Positions 44,207-54,876 of a stretch of 64,000 nucleotides of DNA are shown one piece after another. Position 1 is the stretch's first letter. The number at the start of each line of letters is the position of its first letter. The stretch is from Sphingomonas aliaeris. GTDB taxonomy: Bacteria; Pseudomonadota; Alphaproteobacteria; Sphingomonadales; Sphingomonadaceae. The notes below the pieces were generated by a model. That model had not been told where the DNA came from. It did not search any database and saw only the letters and a program-made list of their open reading frames with translations. Made by a program: the position numbers and the translations under genes. The stretch covers positions 2,916,501-2,980,500 of the forward strand of contig NZ_CP061035.1 in NCBI RefSeq assembly GCF_016743815.1. Reading direction: 5' to 3'.

Positions 44207-44656
44207 ATGGGTCTAATGACCGGCGCAGGTTCGACGATCGGCATCAGTGTCGCCACCCCTGCCACGAAGGACGTCGCCGGCTATGCGACGCTGACCTACA
44301 CCAAAGGCGGAAACTGCGAAAAGATCGGCACGATCGGCGCGACCTTCGCAAAGACCGAGTTCCAGCCGTTGGACGGCGCGAAGGAAAAGCTGAAGGGCAG
44401 CGCCGATTATGGTTCGCTTCAGCCGTCGTTCGCGCTGGACGATTCCGACGCAGGCCAGACGCTGTTCAAGACGGCGGCCGATAACGAGAACAACACCCTC
44501 TACTCGTTCTGCGTCACGTACCAGTCGGGCGCGAAGCGGTATTTTCAAGGCCGTGTATTCGGCTGGCCGGAAACCGTCGATGGCGCCGACCCTGTCGTGA
44601 TGGCGATGCCGACCGTCGAGATCTGCACGAAGGTCGTGCGCGGCCCCGCCGCCTAA
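44207..44656 (+). CDS. Major tail tube protein
   Basis: 149 residues. The AAGGAG site at 44194-44199 fits the ATG at 44207 rather than 44201. The layout GISVATPATKDVAGYATLTY, IGTIGATFAKTEFQPLDGAK, and a C-terminal VVMAMPTVEICTKVV matches tail tube proteins of siphophages in this group. It sits between terminator-like and chaperone genes, as expected for a lambda-like tail module. Confidence 0.8.
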   Translation: MGLMTGAGSTIGISVATPATKDVAGYATLTYTKGGNCEKIGTIGATFAKTEFQPLDGAKEKLKGSADYGSLQPSFALDDSDAGQTLFKTAADNENNTLYSFCVTYQSGAKRYFQGRVFGWPETVDGADPVVMAMPTVEICTKVVRGPAA

Positions 44657-44771
44657 CACCCGGTTCCGGCGCCCGCGACGTCGGCCTACCCCCTATGTAC
44701 CGACACTGCCCCGCTGTCGCGGGCGCGTGGTGGTGTCGGTGCAACCCCTACAGCCCGCGAGGTAAATTCCA

Positions 44772-45179
44772 ATGGACGCAAAATCTCTCAAGGTCGCTCC
44801 GACCGCCACGATCCACGTCAATAACGCAGCCGGCGAGCCGCTGTACGACGACGGTAAGAAGGTCCAGATCAAGATCCACGGCCCCGGCAGTCGTCCGTTC
44901 AGCGCCGTCGAGGCTCGGCAGAGCGCGCGCTTCCTGAAGCGCATGAACGACAATGACGGCAAGATGACCGCTCCGACCGCCGACGAGCGTCGGCAGGAAC
45001 TGGCCGAGGATCTGGCCGAGGTCACGATCGAGTTCGAAAATCTGACCTATGATGACAAGACCGGCTCGGAACTGTTTCAGGCCGTCTATGCCGATCCTGA
45101 ACTCGGCTACATCCCGGCGCAGATTAACAAGAAGATCAAGGATTGGGGCAATTTTTTGCCCAAGTCGAACGCGATCTGA
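44772..45179 (+). CDS. Tail assembly chaperone G
   Basis: 135 residues starting MDAKSLKVAPTATIHVNNAA. This is the G-type chaperone that coats the tape measure during tail assembly. Near its end the codons GGC-AAT-TTT-TTG contain the slippery heptamer (45152-45158) at which some ribosomes shift by -1 into the downstream frame. The protein as read ends NFLPKSNAI. Confidence 0.8.
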   Translation: MDAKSLKVAPTATIHVNNAAGEPLYDDGKKVQIKIHGPGSRPFSAVEARQSARFLKRMNDNDGKMTAPTADERRQELAEDLAEVTIEFENLTYDDKTGSELFQAVYADPELGYIPAQINKKIKDWGNFLPKSNAI

Positions 45180-45610
45180 AACTGGTTGTCCGGCAGATGG
45201 CGTGGCTCAATGCCACGCCCAAGCCGGACGATCGCACGAAGCGCGCTCAGATCGGCGCCGAGGTGGCGCAGGTTTCGCGACTTGCTCGGTTTAAAGCCGA
45301 CAAGATCAAGCCGCAGATGCCGCCCAACCCGCTGCCGCATATCGTCGATCGTTTGGTCGAGATCGGGTTGAACGAGCAGGCCGGGATGGGCGTGGCGCCT
45401 CTCAGCTGGTCGACGATCGACGCGTGGACGAGACTGACCGGCATCGATCTGATGCCGTGGGAAGTGCGGCTTATACGGAGCCTGTCCGTCGCGTACCTAT
45501 CGGAAGGCAGTCGAGCAGAAAGCGAGAATTGCCCACCGCCGTGGCGCGGCACTTGGACTGCCCGTAACCTTGAGGTCGAGCAGTCGCGGTTGGAAGAGCT
45601 GCTCGGCTAG
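45143..45610 (+). CDS. T part of the tail chaperone GT frameshift product
   Basis: The frame in -1 register to G. It has no proper own start (only a TTG) and begins where G ends: after the slip it reads FFAQVERDLKLVVRQMAW. The later MPPNPLPHIVDRLVEIG...AGMGVAPLSWSTIDAW and LMPWEVRLIRSLSVAYL are typical of this tail chaperone partner. The expected full product runs from 44772 to 45610. Known in lambda as gpGT; the ratio of G to GT controls tail assembly. Confidence 0.78.
   Translation: MGQFFAQVERDLKLVVRQMAWLNATPKPDDRTKRAQIGAEVAQVSRLARFKADKIKPQMPPNPLPHIVDRLVEIGLNEQAGMGVAPLSWSTIDAWTRLTGIDLMPWEVRLIRSLSVAYLSEGSRAESENCPPPWRGTWTARNLEVEQSRLEELLG
45152..45158 (+). promoter_or_regulatory. Programmed -1 ribosomal frameshift site (T-TTT-TTG)
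   Basis: A run of six Ts followed by G in the right phase: G-frame codons TTT-TTG can re-pair as TTT-TTT one base back, entering the T frame 8 codons before the G stop. Position and phase match G/GT systems. Confidence 0.7.
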
Positions 45611-46014
45611 TCGTCCCGCTTTACCTCCAATATTAGGGAGGCGATGGTCACGCTACAGGCGGCCGGCGACAGTTCGCCGATACCTTCGGCGCGGCCTTGC
45701 GCGAAATTCGCGTCGCCGTACGAGATCATCTTGCGCAGCAGCGGCACCGATCGCGTGCGAGACGTCCGCATATAACCCCGCCAGAATTTCAAATCTGCTG
45801 CGCTGGTCACCTTTTCGCAGCGTCCTAGCTGAGTCTGAAGCACTCCCCAAGAAAACACCTGGCGCGCTTCGGCCCGCCCTACGCCTTGATCTATCAAGCC
45901 GACGTGCTGAGATGACCATAGCTTCCGGAACGACGGCTCTATCACCTCTTTCGCTGATGGGATTTCGTCCCCGTTCAGTGCCAACGCTGCCGCCATCGTC
46001 ATCGCGAGAATCAT
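45607..46014 (-). CDS. Antisense secreted moron inside the tail operon
   Basis: 135 residues on the strand opposite to all tail genes, with its own AGGGAGG site and a signal peptide (ILAMTMAAALALNGDE). The mature part has FRKLWSSQHVGLIDQG and LGRCEKVTSAADLKFWRGYM with two cysteines, and no later membrane segment, so it is predicted periplasmic. It sits between the GT chaperone and the tape measure gene. Independent orientation, own signal and no link to virion assembly mark it as a lysogenic-conversion gene. Family unknown. Confidence 0.65.
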   Translation of the reverse strand: MILAMTMAAALALNGDEIPSAKEVIEPSFRKLWSSQHVGLIDQGVGRAEARQVFSWGVLQTQLGRCEKVTSAADLKFWRGYMRTSRTRSVPLLRKMISYGDANFAQGRAEGIGELSPAACSVTIASLILEVKRDD

Positions 46015-46122
46015 CGTGCTGCCTCCCTTTACCCGGACGGTTCTAGCACGCGCCGCTGACACAAAAGCAAATTCGATACCTGACGCGCCTGCCGCGGTCA
46101 GCCAGCCGTGGAGGCCACCCAT

Positions 46123-49100
46123 ATGGACGACGGCTCGCCTACCCTTGAGGTAGGATTTGCGATCAATTTCGGCGATGCGTTCGGCCAGCTGCGCACGCTC
46201 GACGATATCGTCGGCGAGACGGCGGCTACGGTCTACCGCGAAGCCCAGCAAATGGAGAAGGCGCTGGGCGGCGGGTTCGGCCTTAGCGGCTCCACCGCGG
46301 AAATCCGCTCGTTCGGTAACGCCCTCACCCGCGAGATGCAGGCGATCAAGCGCGAAACCGATCAGGCCGAAAAATCGGGCGAGGCTATGGTCCGCCAGAT
46401 GCAGCGGCAGGTGGACGTGTTCGGCAAGAGCGCGAGCGAGATCCGCAACATGCGCGCAGAGCTGCGCGCAGTAGCTGCCGAAGATAAGGGGCTGACGGAA
46501 CTTGCCGCTCGCATTCGCACGCTGAACGGCGAAATGAACCGGCTTGAGGTCGGTACGGGGAAGGTAGGAACCGCCAATCGGCTGGCGCGGCACGACATGC
46601 TGAACCTCGGCTATCAGATCAACGATGTGATCGTGTCGCTGATGGGCGGACAGAAGCCCATGACCGTGTTCGCGCAACAGGGCGCCCAGATCGGCCAGAT
46701 CGCGGCGTCGTCCGGCGTTGGGCTGCGTGGCATGGCGGCCAGCCTAGTGGCGCTGGCTGCCCCATTCCTGCCGATAATCGCGCTCGTCGGCGCAGCGGTC
46801 GGCGGTTTCCTCCTGTTCGATCGCGCCGTATCGAAGGGCGTCGATACGAAGGCGATGATTGCCGGCCTCGGCCTGACGCGAGACGAGATCAAAAAGCTCG
46901 AGAACACGACAGTGACCTCCGGCGATGTGATCAAGGCCACGTTCCAGGTCATCGCCCAGCGGGTCGGGTTCGACATGGGCAACGTCAAACAATACTTTTC
47001 TGACGCGCTAGACTTTATGACGAAGCTGGGCCGTCTGACGCTCGCCGGTATCTATGCCGAGTTCGTGGGGACATTCCGCGCGGTCAGTGCGGTCGTTCAA
47101 GCAGGCTTCTCCGGTAAAGGTATCGATGGCATGCTGGCAGCGGCAGGCGATGCCTATACCGGCGCGTTCAATGAAGCCAACGGCGCCCTGAAGCGCTTCG
47201 GCACCGATGTCGAAAAGCAGATCGGGTCGAACAAGCTCAAGGATCTGCGGAAGCAGGCGAATGAGATCAAACTCGATCGCCCGGAGAAGACGGACAAGCA
47301 TGCCGAGCAGTTGCTGCGTGAGGCAGAGGCCGTCGAAGCTCAAATCCGAAACCTCTATGAATTGGCTGATGCCTACGGCGTGTCGGGTGCCGCTGCGCTA
47401 ATTGCTGAGGCCCGCGTCAAAGCGGAGTCCGCAGCCATCAAGGGCCGCGCGGACATCGAAGAGATGGTGGAGCGTCAAATCCGCCTGTCTATCGCCGAAC
47501 GCGTGAAAAGCGCGGCAGCGGGTGCGGCGGCAATGCGCGACGAAGCAGCCATCCAGCAACAAGTGAATGACTCGGTGCGTGCCGGGATCACGCCTGCGGC
47601 TCAGGCGGGCGAGTTACTGCGCGATCGTATTGCCGACCTGTCCCTCCTTGCCGCAGTGGAAGCCGCCCAGCAGGTGTCGGGTCAAAAGGGCATCAATGCC
47701 ACCGCAGCGGCAACGCGGGCGCTCGACGAGCAGCGTGCGGCCCGTGTGGCGCTGACCGACGCTCAGAAGCAAGCCAGCCTGCTCGCCGCGAGAGACGGGG
47801 CGAATGAGTCGCTGGCTCTCGCCAAGGAAGAGCTTCGCTTGATCGGTGCGACCGACGAGGCCCGCGCGCGAGCGCTCGCGACGATGAAGGCAACGCAGGA
47901 AGCAGCCCGGATCGGCTGGGGAGGTAAGGACGCCGCTGATTACGTGAAGACTATGGGCGACGTCGCGGCTCAGGCTGTGATCAATGCCCAAGCGCAGGAC
48001 GCCTACAACGCATCCCTGACCCAAACGGCGGACGAGTGGGACATCATCGCGAACAAGGTCGCCTCGGCGGCGCGCGGTATGGCGGACGCATTCGGGGCAT
48101 CCGGCCGCGCGATCGGCGAGGTCGCCGCGATCTTCGCCGACTATCAGGCACAGCGGACGCGCGCCGAGGCGGTCCACAATGCCGAGGTGACGAAGGCCGG
48201 GAACAATCAGATCAAATTGGCGATCGAGAACAGGCGTTACGCCCTGCAATCGTCTGGCGCGCAGGTTGCCGCGTATGGCGACATGGTCGGCGCCGCGAAG
48301 GGGTTTTTCAAGGAAGGCTCGAAAGGGTATCAGGCGCTCGCCGCCGCGGAGAAGGTCTACCGCGTCGCACAGTTCGCGATGTCGCTGCAGGCCATGATCC
48401 AGAACGCCGCCGAGACGCTTGGCTTCGTCGCCAACTCGACGGCCCGGTCTGCTGCGGCCGGCGCCGAGGGCATCGCCACTCAATCAAAATTGCCTTTCCC
48501 GGCCAATATCGCCGCAATGGCGGCAACGGCTGCCGCGCTTGTTGCAGCCGGTATCGCCGTGGTCGGCGGCGGCGGCGGGGCCGGCGGGGCATCCGGTCGC
48601 CCTGTATCTAACACCGGTACAGGCAGCGTTCTCGGCGATCCTGAAGCGAAGTCGGAATCGATCAAGAACGCGATCGATGCGCTGCGCGAAGTCGACCTGC
48701 TCCAGAACAGCTATTCGCGCCAGATGGCCGCGTCGCTCCGGTCGATCGACAACCAGATCGGTGGCGTCGCATCGCTGGTGGCCCGGTCCGGTGACATCAA
48801 CGCGAATGCTGGTGTGACCGAAGGGTTCAAGATGAACGGCTTCGGCAGCCTGCTTAGCAAGATCCCGCTGATCGGCGGCATCCTTGGCGGCCTATTCGGA
48901 TCGAAGACGACGGTCACCGGCAGCGGCCTGTACGGCGGCGCGCAGTCGGTCGGGTCGATCCTCGATGGCGGTTTCGATGCGTCGTATTACAGCGACATCC
49001 AGAAGAAGAAGAAGTTTTTCGGGATCACGACGGGCACCAGCTATTCGACGCAATATAGCGGCGCCGATCCGAACCTCGAAAATCAGTTCTCTTTGATCCT

Positions 49101-50461
49101 GCGCTCGTTCAACGACGCGATCGCCGCGGCGGCTGTCCCGCTCGGCAGAATCGACGCTCGATATCCAGAGCCGCTTGCGCAGCTTCGTGGTCGATATCGG
49201 CCGCATCGATCTGCAGGGTCTCTCGGGCACCGAGATCCAAGAAAAGCTGTCGGCGGTGTTCGGCAAGGCGGCGGACGGCATGGCAAACGCCGCCTTCCCG
49301 GGCCTTCAGCAATTCCAGAAGGTTGGCGAGGGCCTGTTCGAAACGCTCGTCCGCGTTGCATCCACTGCCGAGGCCGTCACCACGGCGCTCGACCAAATGG
49401 CAGGCGCGGCACCCCAACTCAGCATCGACGCCAAGCTGGGCCTTGCCGACCAGTTCGACAGCATCAGCGACTTCACCAGCGCGGTCGGCTCGTATTTCGA
49501 GGCGTTTTACACTTCGGAAGAGCAGGCCGCGGCGAAGACGGCGCAGTTCACGAAGGTGTTCGCCAGCCTCGGCGTGTCGATGCCTTCGTCGCTGGCCGGG
49601 TTCCGGGCGCTCGTCGAGGCCCAGAACCTCAACACGGCGGCGGGTCAGGCGACCTATGCCACGCTGCTCCAGCTCGCCCCTGCGTTCGCAGATCTGCAAG
49701 CGTCGATGGAGGGCGCCAAGAGCGCGGCCGACATCGCGAGCGAGCGCAACGATCTCCAGCGCCAGCTACTCCAGCTGCGCGGCGACACCGCGGCTATTCG
49801 TGCGCTCGATCTGGCGAAGGTCGATCCCAGCAACCGCGCTCTGCAACAGCAGATCTGGGACATGCAGGACGCGCAGGAAGCGGCGAAGACCGCTCAGGCG
49901 CTCGCGGACGCGTGGAAGTCGGTCGGCGATACGATCATGACCGAGATCAAGCGCATTCGGGGGCTGAACGACACGGCGACTGGCGGCGGCTTTGCCCAGA
50001 TGCTGAGCCAGTTCAACGCTGCGAACATCGCGGCCCGCGGCGGCGATCAGGATGCCGCTAAGTCGCTGCCCGGTCTCTCACAAGCGCTGCTGACCGCGGC
50101 AGGCAACGCGGCGACCAGTCGTCAGGAACTGGAGCGTATCCGCGCCCAGACTGCGGCGAGCCTAGAGGCGACCTACGGCGCGATCACCGCGCTGACCAAG
50201 TCGGGCAGCGCTCCGGTCACCGCGACGTCTGCGCTGGCGAACGCGGCTGCGGTGCAGGCCGCCACGCCGGCCGCTGCCAACGACGACACCGCGCTCGCCG
50301 TTGCAGATCTGCGCGCTGAGATGGCGACGAGCCGGCAGGAAACGAATGCGGCGCTCGGACGCATTGCCGCAAGCAACGAAAAGATTGCCCGCAAGATGGA
50401 CGATATTACGACGCAAAGCGGCGGCGATGCGATCTCGATAGTCCAGGCTGACGCGGCATGA
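46123..50461 (+). CDS. Tail tape measure protein, frame broken once near 49147
   Basis: About 1446 codons when repaired: sets tail length and helps DNA cross the envelope. It starts MDDGSPTLEVGFAINFGDAF and has helical stretches, an early hydrophobic cluster (GMAASLVALAAPFLPIIALVGAAVGGFLLFD), a GGQKPMTVFAQQGAQIGQIA motif, and a second Gly-rich segment (AALVAAGIAVVGGGGGAG). Near 49141-49175 homology moves from one frame to the next: FSLILRSFNDAIAAA lies in frame 1 and RSFVVDIGRIDLQGLSG in frame 2. One base too many (perhaps the A at 49147) would explain it. The second frame runs to 50461 and overlaps the next gene by ATGA. Confidence 0.88.
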
Positions 50462-53400
50462 GGGTCGTAGCTAATGGCGCCGAGTTTGAACTCGGCACGA
50501 CCGAGGCGACCCCGACGATCGGCATCACGGATTTTAGCCGGCGGGTGACCGACGAGTTCGGCGTGACCACGGTCGTTGAGCGCAGCTTCAGCCGCCGCCT
50601 TTCCGTGCGGCTCGCCGTCCCCGCGTCCGGCGTCGATACGCTGCACCAGCGGCTGACGGATCTCCGGTCTACCTCCGCACTGTGGATCGCCGATAGCGCC
50701 TCCGAATGGCTGAGCGTTCAGGGGTTCTATAAGGATTTCTCGATCGACGCGGCCTTGGTCCCGCTCAGCTTCTGCACGCTGACGATCGAAGGCCTTGCCC
50801 AGACCGAAATCGTCCCAGACATCGGCGGCGATCCGGCCCCACCGGGCATGTCGTCGTCGCTGCAACTACTCCAGCCGGTAACGGTGACGGACAGCGCGCT
50901 GGCGAGCAGCACTGCGGCTGAAACCGAATATGCGGAGTGGTCGGCAGGAACGTCCTACCCGCAGGCTGCGCGCGTCCTGAAGGCCGCGACTCACCGGGTC
51001 TATGAAAGCGCAAACGGCGGCAACCTGAACCATGACCCCGCCGCGCTCACCGGCGAATGGATCGACATCGGCCCCACCAACCGCTGGGCGATGTTCGACC
51101 AAGCGCTCGGTACCGCTACGTCAACCCCCTCGCCGTTGGTCGTCAATCTGAACGTCACCGCGGCGGATGCAATTGCGCTGATCGACGTCGTCGCCGCGAC
51201 CGTCCGGGTGCAAGCGGCCGGCTACGACGAGACGCGCGCGGCGACCAAAGGCACGGTCACCTTCCTTGATATGCCGTCGACCACGGGCGTGGTGACGGTC
51301 ACTGTGACCGGCAGCGGAACGGTAGAGGTCGGCACGTTGCTCGTCGGCAAGGTCGTCAAGCTGGGCGTCACCGAGACGTCGCCGACCGCCGGCATCACCG
51401 ATTACAGCCGCAAGGTGCAGGACGAGTTCGGCGACGTTCAGGTCGTTCAGCGCGCTTGGGCGAAGCGGATGACCGCGAACGCTCTGATCCGCACGAGCGC
51501 AATCGATCAGGTCGCGAACCGGATCGCCGCGGTGCGCGCGCGCCCGTCGCTCTGGATCGGCGGTGCCGGCCTCGATCTCCTGACGATCTACGGGTTCTTC
51601 AAGGATTTCTCGATCGAGCGGGGGGAAGGCGTCAGCAAGCTGTCGCTGTCTGTCGAAGGGCTGAGCAAGGCAGCGCCTCTACCTGTCACGGCGATCGTTC
51701 TGGTTCCGCGCGGCGCTTACGACAACGCCACATCCTATGGCGCGGGCGACCTTGCGCAATACGAGGGTTCGACGTGGGAATATGCGGCGGACGAAGCATC
51801 GACCGGGAACGCCCCACCTTCCCTGCCGGCGACGCGCAACCAATACTGGCGCGTTTTTGCGCAGGCCGGGGGGGATGGTCAGTCAGCGCCGCTCCTTCGA
51901 ACGCAGTGGTCGATTGACGGCGTAGGAGGCTGGCACGCGGACTATGCCGATGGCGATGCTTATCAGCGCCAGTCGAACGACGATGGCGCAAGCTATGGTC
52001 CGGCAATCCGCGTTGTCGGGGAGTCGGGAACCGGCGTCGATGGCGTTAGCCAATCCCAGATATTCCGTCGCGCGGCGACCGTCCCTGCGACCCCGACGAG
52101 CAATACTGGTGATCCGCCTCCGGGCTGGAGCGACGGTCCCCCCGCCGGCACCGATCTCATCTGGCAGTCGTCCGCCAAGTTCCGCAGCGGCGTCCAGCTT
52201 ACGCCGTGGTCTACGCCCCAGCGCATTTCCGGCCTCGATGGTCGGGCCGGCGACAACGCGCCGCTGCTCCGCACGCAATGGTCGGTCAACGGCACCGGCA
52301 CCTGGCACGACGCTTATACGGCTGGCGATCTTTACCTGCGGCAATCGAACGACAACGGCGTCACCTATGGTCCCGCCGTCCGCGCGATCGGCGAGGATGG
52401 CGAGGACGGTGTCGGCGCCGATGGCATAAGCCCGGCCCAGATCTTTCGCCGCTCGGCGACCGTACCGACGACGCCGACCACGAATACCGGCAATCCCCCG
52501 CCCGGATGGTCGGACGGACCGCCAGACGGGACCACATACATCTGGCAGTCCTCGGCGAAGTTCCGCGGAACGGTCCAGTTGACGCCTTGGTCGACGCCGC
52601 AACGGATTTCCGGGTTGGACGGTGCGAGCGCACCTCTATTGCGGACGCAGTGGTCTACGACGGGCACGGGCGGCTGGCACGACACGTTCGCAACTGGCGA
52701 CCTGTATCTGCGCCAGTCGAATGACAATGGCGTCACCTATGGGGCAGCGGTCCGAGTTGTTGGCGAGGCGGCGGAAGGCGGCATCGACGGCATCAGCCCG
52801 TCCCAGATATTCCTTCGATCGGCGACTGTTCCGGGCACGCCGGGGACGAACACGGGCAATCCTCCACCGGGATGGTCGGACGGCCCTCCTGCTGGCACGG
52901 CCTATATCTGGCAATCGTCGGCACAGTTCCGCGGCTCCACCCAGCTGACGGCTTGGTCGGCGCCGCAGCGCATCTCGGGCTTGGACGGCCAGCCCGGCGC
53001 GTCCGCACCGCTGTTGCGCGTGCAGTGGTCGGTGAACGGCACGAACGGCTGGCACGACACTTATGCCGAAGGCGACGTGTATCAGCGGCAGTCGAACGAC
53101 AATGGAGCGACCTACGGCCCCGCCATCCGGGTGGTCGGGGAAGACGGCACCGGCGAGGACGGTATCAGCCCGTCGCAGGTATTTATTCGGGCATCGACCG
53201 TGCCGCCCACGCCCGCAACAAACACCGGCAACCCTCCATCGGGCTGGAGCGACGGTCCGCCTGCGGGAACTGGTTTCATCTGGCAGTCGTCGGCGCGTTT
53301 CCGCGAAAGCGTGCAGCTCACTCCTTGGACGTCGCCGCAGCGTATTTCCGGCACGGACGGCGCGGCCGGCGTCAGCCCCAGCGTCGTGTCGCTGAACAAG

Positions 53401-54141
53401 GCGTCGCTGACGTTCGCGGCGGACAGCAATGGCGTGGTGAAGGCCGGGCAACAGCCGCAATTTGTGCAGGCAAACTATAAGACAGGCACCGAGGATCATA
53501 CCAGCGCGGCCACCTGGAGTATCACCAGTGCGTCAAACAGCGCTTCGGTCGCCGTCGATGCATCGGGCAAGGTAACGATCACCGACGTAACCGGGGCCGG
53601 GGAAGCAACGGTCCGCGGATCGTTCAACGGCGTCACTCCGCAAGATCAGTCTTTCAACTGGACCCGACCGAAAGACGCCCCGCCCCCGGCAAGCGCCACC
53701 TCGCTCTCGTCGGCGCCGACTGGACAACTCCAGGCTACGACCACGACCTATCCAGCCTCCCCGGTGGCCACGCTGACGATCAGCACGAATGCGAGCGGCC
53801 AGCTTGCCGCGAATCTGGCGCTTTCCTACTTCGCGAACGCTTCTGGCGGCGGCGGCGGCACCCAACCATATAATTTCAGCATCGCCGCATACGTTGGATA
53901 TCGGCCGACAGAGTCGAGCGCGCCGTTCACCGGCTTCTCGCAAGGGCCGGTGTCCGGCTTTTCGTCGTCGTCGCCCGGCCAGTTCGAGCGGCCGGACGAG
54001 GGGAGCCTCTACATTGAGCAAACGCAGACGGGGCTTGCGGCGAACACCACCTATGTCGTCGGCTTCTTCCTGCGCCGCGAATTTTCGTTGCGTTCGATCT
54101 CAGCTGACTGGTCCGGCACCTTTACGGTGAGCCAGCCATGA
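50458..54141 (+). CDS. Modular tail protein with duplicated N-terminal domain and four 124-residue tandem modules
   Basis: 1227 residues. Two related N-terminal domains of about 110 residues start with GTTEATPTIGITDFSRRVTD and GVTETSPTAGITDYSRKVQD, each ending in a GFYKDFSI/GFFKDFSI block. From residue 476 to 972 four near-identical modules follow (unit pattern: APLLRTQWS, QRQSND.G, GPPPGWSDGPPAGT, IWQSSAKFR, PQRISGLDG). The C-terminus holds a Big_2-like bacterial Ig domain (SVVSLNKASLTFAADSNG, GKVTITDVTGAGEATV) and a Gly/Ser-rich end. It likely forms the tail tip or fibre. It stands where receptor-binding proteins are expected. Confidence 0.75.
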   Translation: MRVVANGAEFELGTTEATPTIGITDFSRRVTDEFGVTTVVERSFSRRLSVRLAVPASGVDTLHQRLTDLRSTSALWIADSASEWLSVQGFYKDFSIDAALVPLSFCTLTIEGLAQTEIVPDIGGDPAPPGMSSSLQLLQPVTVTDSALASSTAAETEYAEWSAGTSYPQAARVLKAATHRVYESANGGNLNHDPAALTGEWIDIGPTNRWAMFDQALGTATSTPSPLVVNLNVTAADAIALIDVVAATVRVQAAGYDETRAATKGTVTFLDMPSTTGVVTVTVTGSGTVEVGTLLVGKVVKLGVTETSPTAGITDYSRKVQDEFGDVQVVQRAWAKRMTANALIRTSAIDQVANRIAAVRARPSLWIGGAGLDLLTIYGFFKDFSIERGEGVSKLSLSVEGLSKAAPLPVTAIVLVPRGAYDNATSYGAGDLAQYEGSTWEYAADEASTGNAPPSLPATRNQYWRVFAQAGGDGQSAPLLRTQWSIDGVGGWHADYADGDAYQRQSNDDGASYGPAIRVVGESGTGVDGVSQSQIFRRAATVPATPTSNTGDPPPGWSDGPPAGTDLIWQSSAKFRSGVQLTPWSTPQRISGLDGRAGDNAPLLRTQWSVNGTGTWHDAYTAGDLYLRQSNDNGVTYGPAVRAIGEDGEDGVGADGISPAQIFRRSATVPTTPTTNTGNPPPGWSDGPPDGTTYIWQSSAKFRGTVQLTPWSTPQRISGLDGASAPLLRTQWSTTGTGGWHDTFATGDLYLRQSNDNGVTYGAAVRVVGEAAEGGIDGISPSQIFLRSATVPGTPGTNTGNPPPGWSDGPPAGTAYIWQSSAQFRGSTQLTAWSAPQRISGLDGQPGASAPLLRVQWSVNGTNGWHDTYAEGDVYQRQSNDNGATYGPAIRVVGEDGTGEDGISPSQVFIRASTVPPTPATNTGNPPSGWSDGPPAGTGFIWQSSARFRESVQLTPWTSPQRISGTDGAAGVSPSVVSLNKASLTFAADSNGVVKAGQQPQFVQANYKTGTEDHTSAATWSITSASNSASVAVDASGKVTITDVTGAGEATVRGSFNGVTPQDQSFNWTRPKDAPPPASATSLSSAPTGQLQATTTTYPASPVATLTISTNASGQLAANLALSYFANASGGGGGTQPYNFSIAAYVGYRPTESSAPFTGFSQGPVSGFSSSSPGQFERPDEGSLYIEQTQTGLAANTTYVVGFFLRREFSLRSISADWSGTFTVSQP
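51883..53373 (+). repeat. Four tandem 372-375 bp coding repeats in the tail protein gene
   Basis: Units start at 51883, 52255, 52627 and 53002, each beginning with codons for (S/N)APLLR(T/V)QWS. They are highly similar at protein level and clearly related at DNA level, with most change in the linker between the two halves. Confidence 0.92.
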
Positions 54142-54773
54142 TCTTTCATCGCTACACCGCCTCGACGGGCGCGCTGCTCGGCAGCTACGCCGAGGATCCG
54201 CGCCTCGCCAAGTCCGGGATCACCTTCAACGCCGCCACGCAGGCGATCAGCGAGCAGGATATGGGCGGGGTCACTCCCGACATGGCATGGAACCCCACGA
54301 CGCACCTGTACGAGATCGATGCGGCGAAATTGGAAGCGCGGCTGATCGTCAGCATCAAGGCGACCAACGAAGCGCTGGTGCGCGGCGTCTATTCGCAAAA
54401 TTACGGGAAGCAGAAGAAATACTCGCGCAAGCAGCAGGAGGTGCTGGACTTCCGGTCGCTGACCGGCGCGCTGGGCATCCCGGTCGTGCAACCGCTATCG
54501 GCCGCGCTGTCGCTGTTCCTACCCGGTTTTCAGGCGCTGACGGCGGCGCAGCAGCAGAAGCGATTTCGTTTTTCGAGATCGCAGGCTGCCAAGCGCGGCG
54601 TGTCGATCGACGTTATCATCGCTGAAATCGAGGCGAGGATCGATGTGGTCGAGACGAAGGTGTCGGACTGGGAGGCGACCGAGCTGGAGGCCATCCGGTC
54701 GATCAAGCTGGCGACCACCGCCAGTGCGAAGCAGGCGATCTTCGACGCGATCAACTGGAACTGGTCGGCCTGA
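54138..54773 (+). CDS. Tail-associated prophage protein
   Basis: 211 residues, starting in the last codons of the modular tail protein (ATGA). The first part is a compact beta domain (FHRYTASTGALLGSYAEDPR). The rest is helical and basic (NYGKQKKYSRKQQEVLDFRS; RFSRSQAAKRGVSIDVIIAE). Position after a fibre-like gene suggests a chaperone or fibre-assembly protein. It is not recognised. Confidence 0.55.
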   Translation: MIFHRYTASTGALLGSYAEDPRLAKSGITFNAATQAISEQDMGGVTPDMAWNPTTHLYEIDAAKLEARLIVSIKATNEALVRGVYSQNYGKQKKYSRKQQEVLDFRSLTGALGIPVVQPLSAALSLFLPGFQALTAAQQQKRFRFSRSQAAKRGVSIDVIIAEIEARIDVVETKVSDWEATELEAIRSIKLATTASAKQAIFDAINWNWSA

Positions 54774-54876
54774 TCCGCTGACATCTACCGAAAGGATTGA
54801 CCATGAACCTGCTTCCGCGGGCCTGCGGGCCTATGCATTCGGCGCACGTACGCCGATCAGCGCGAACGATCGCATA

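Noticed and set aside
45607..46677. A 356-residue minus-strand protein extending across the tape measure start
   Set aside because: Only the last 135 codons have a start with ribosome site and signal peptide; the rest is antisense to the tape measure gene.
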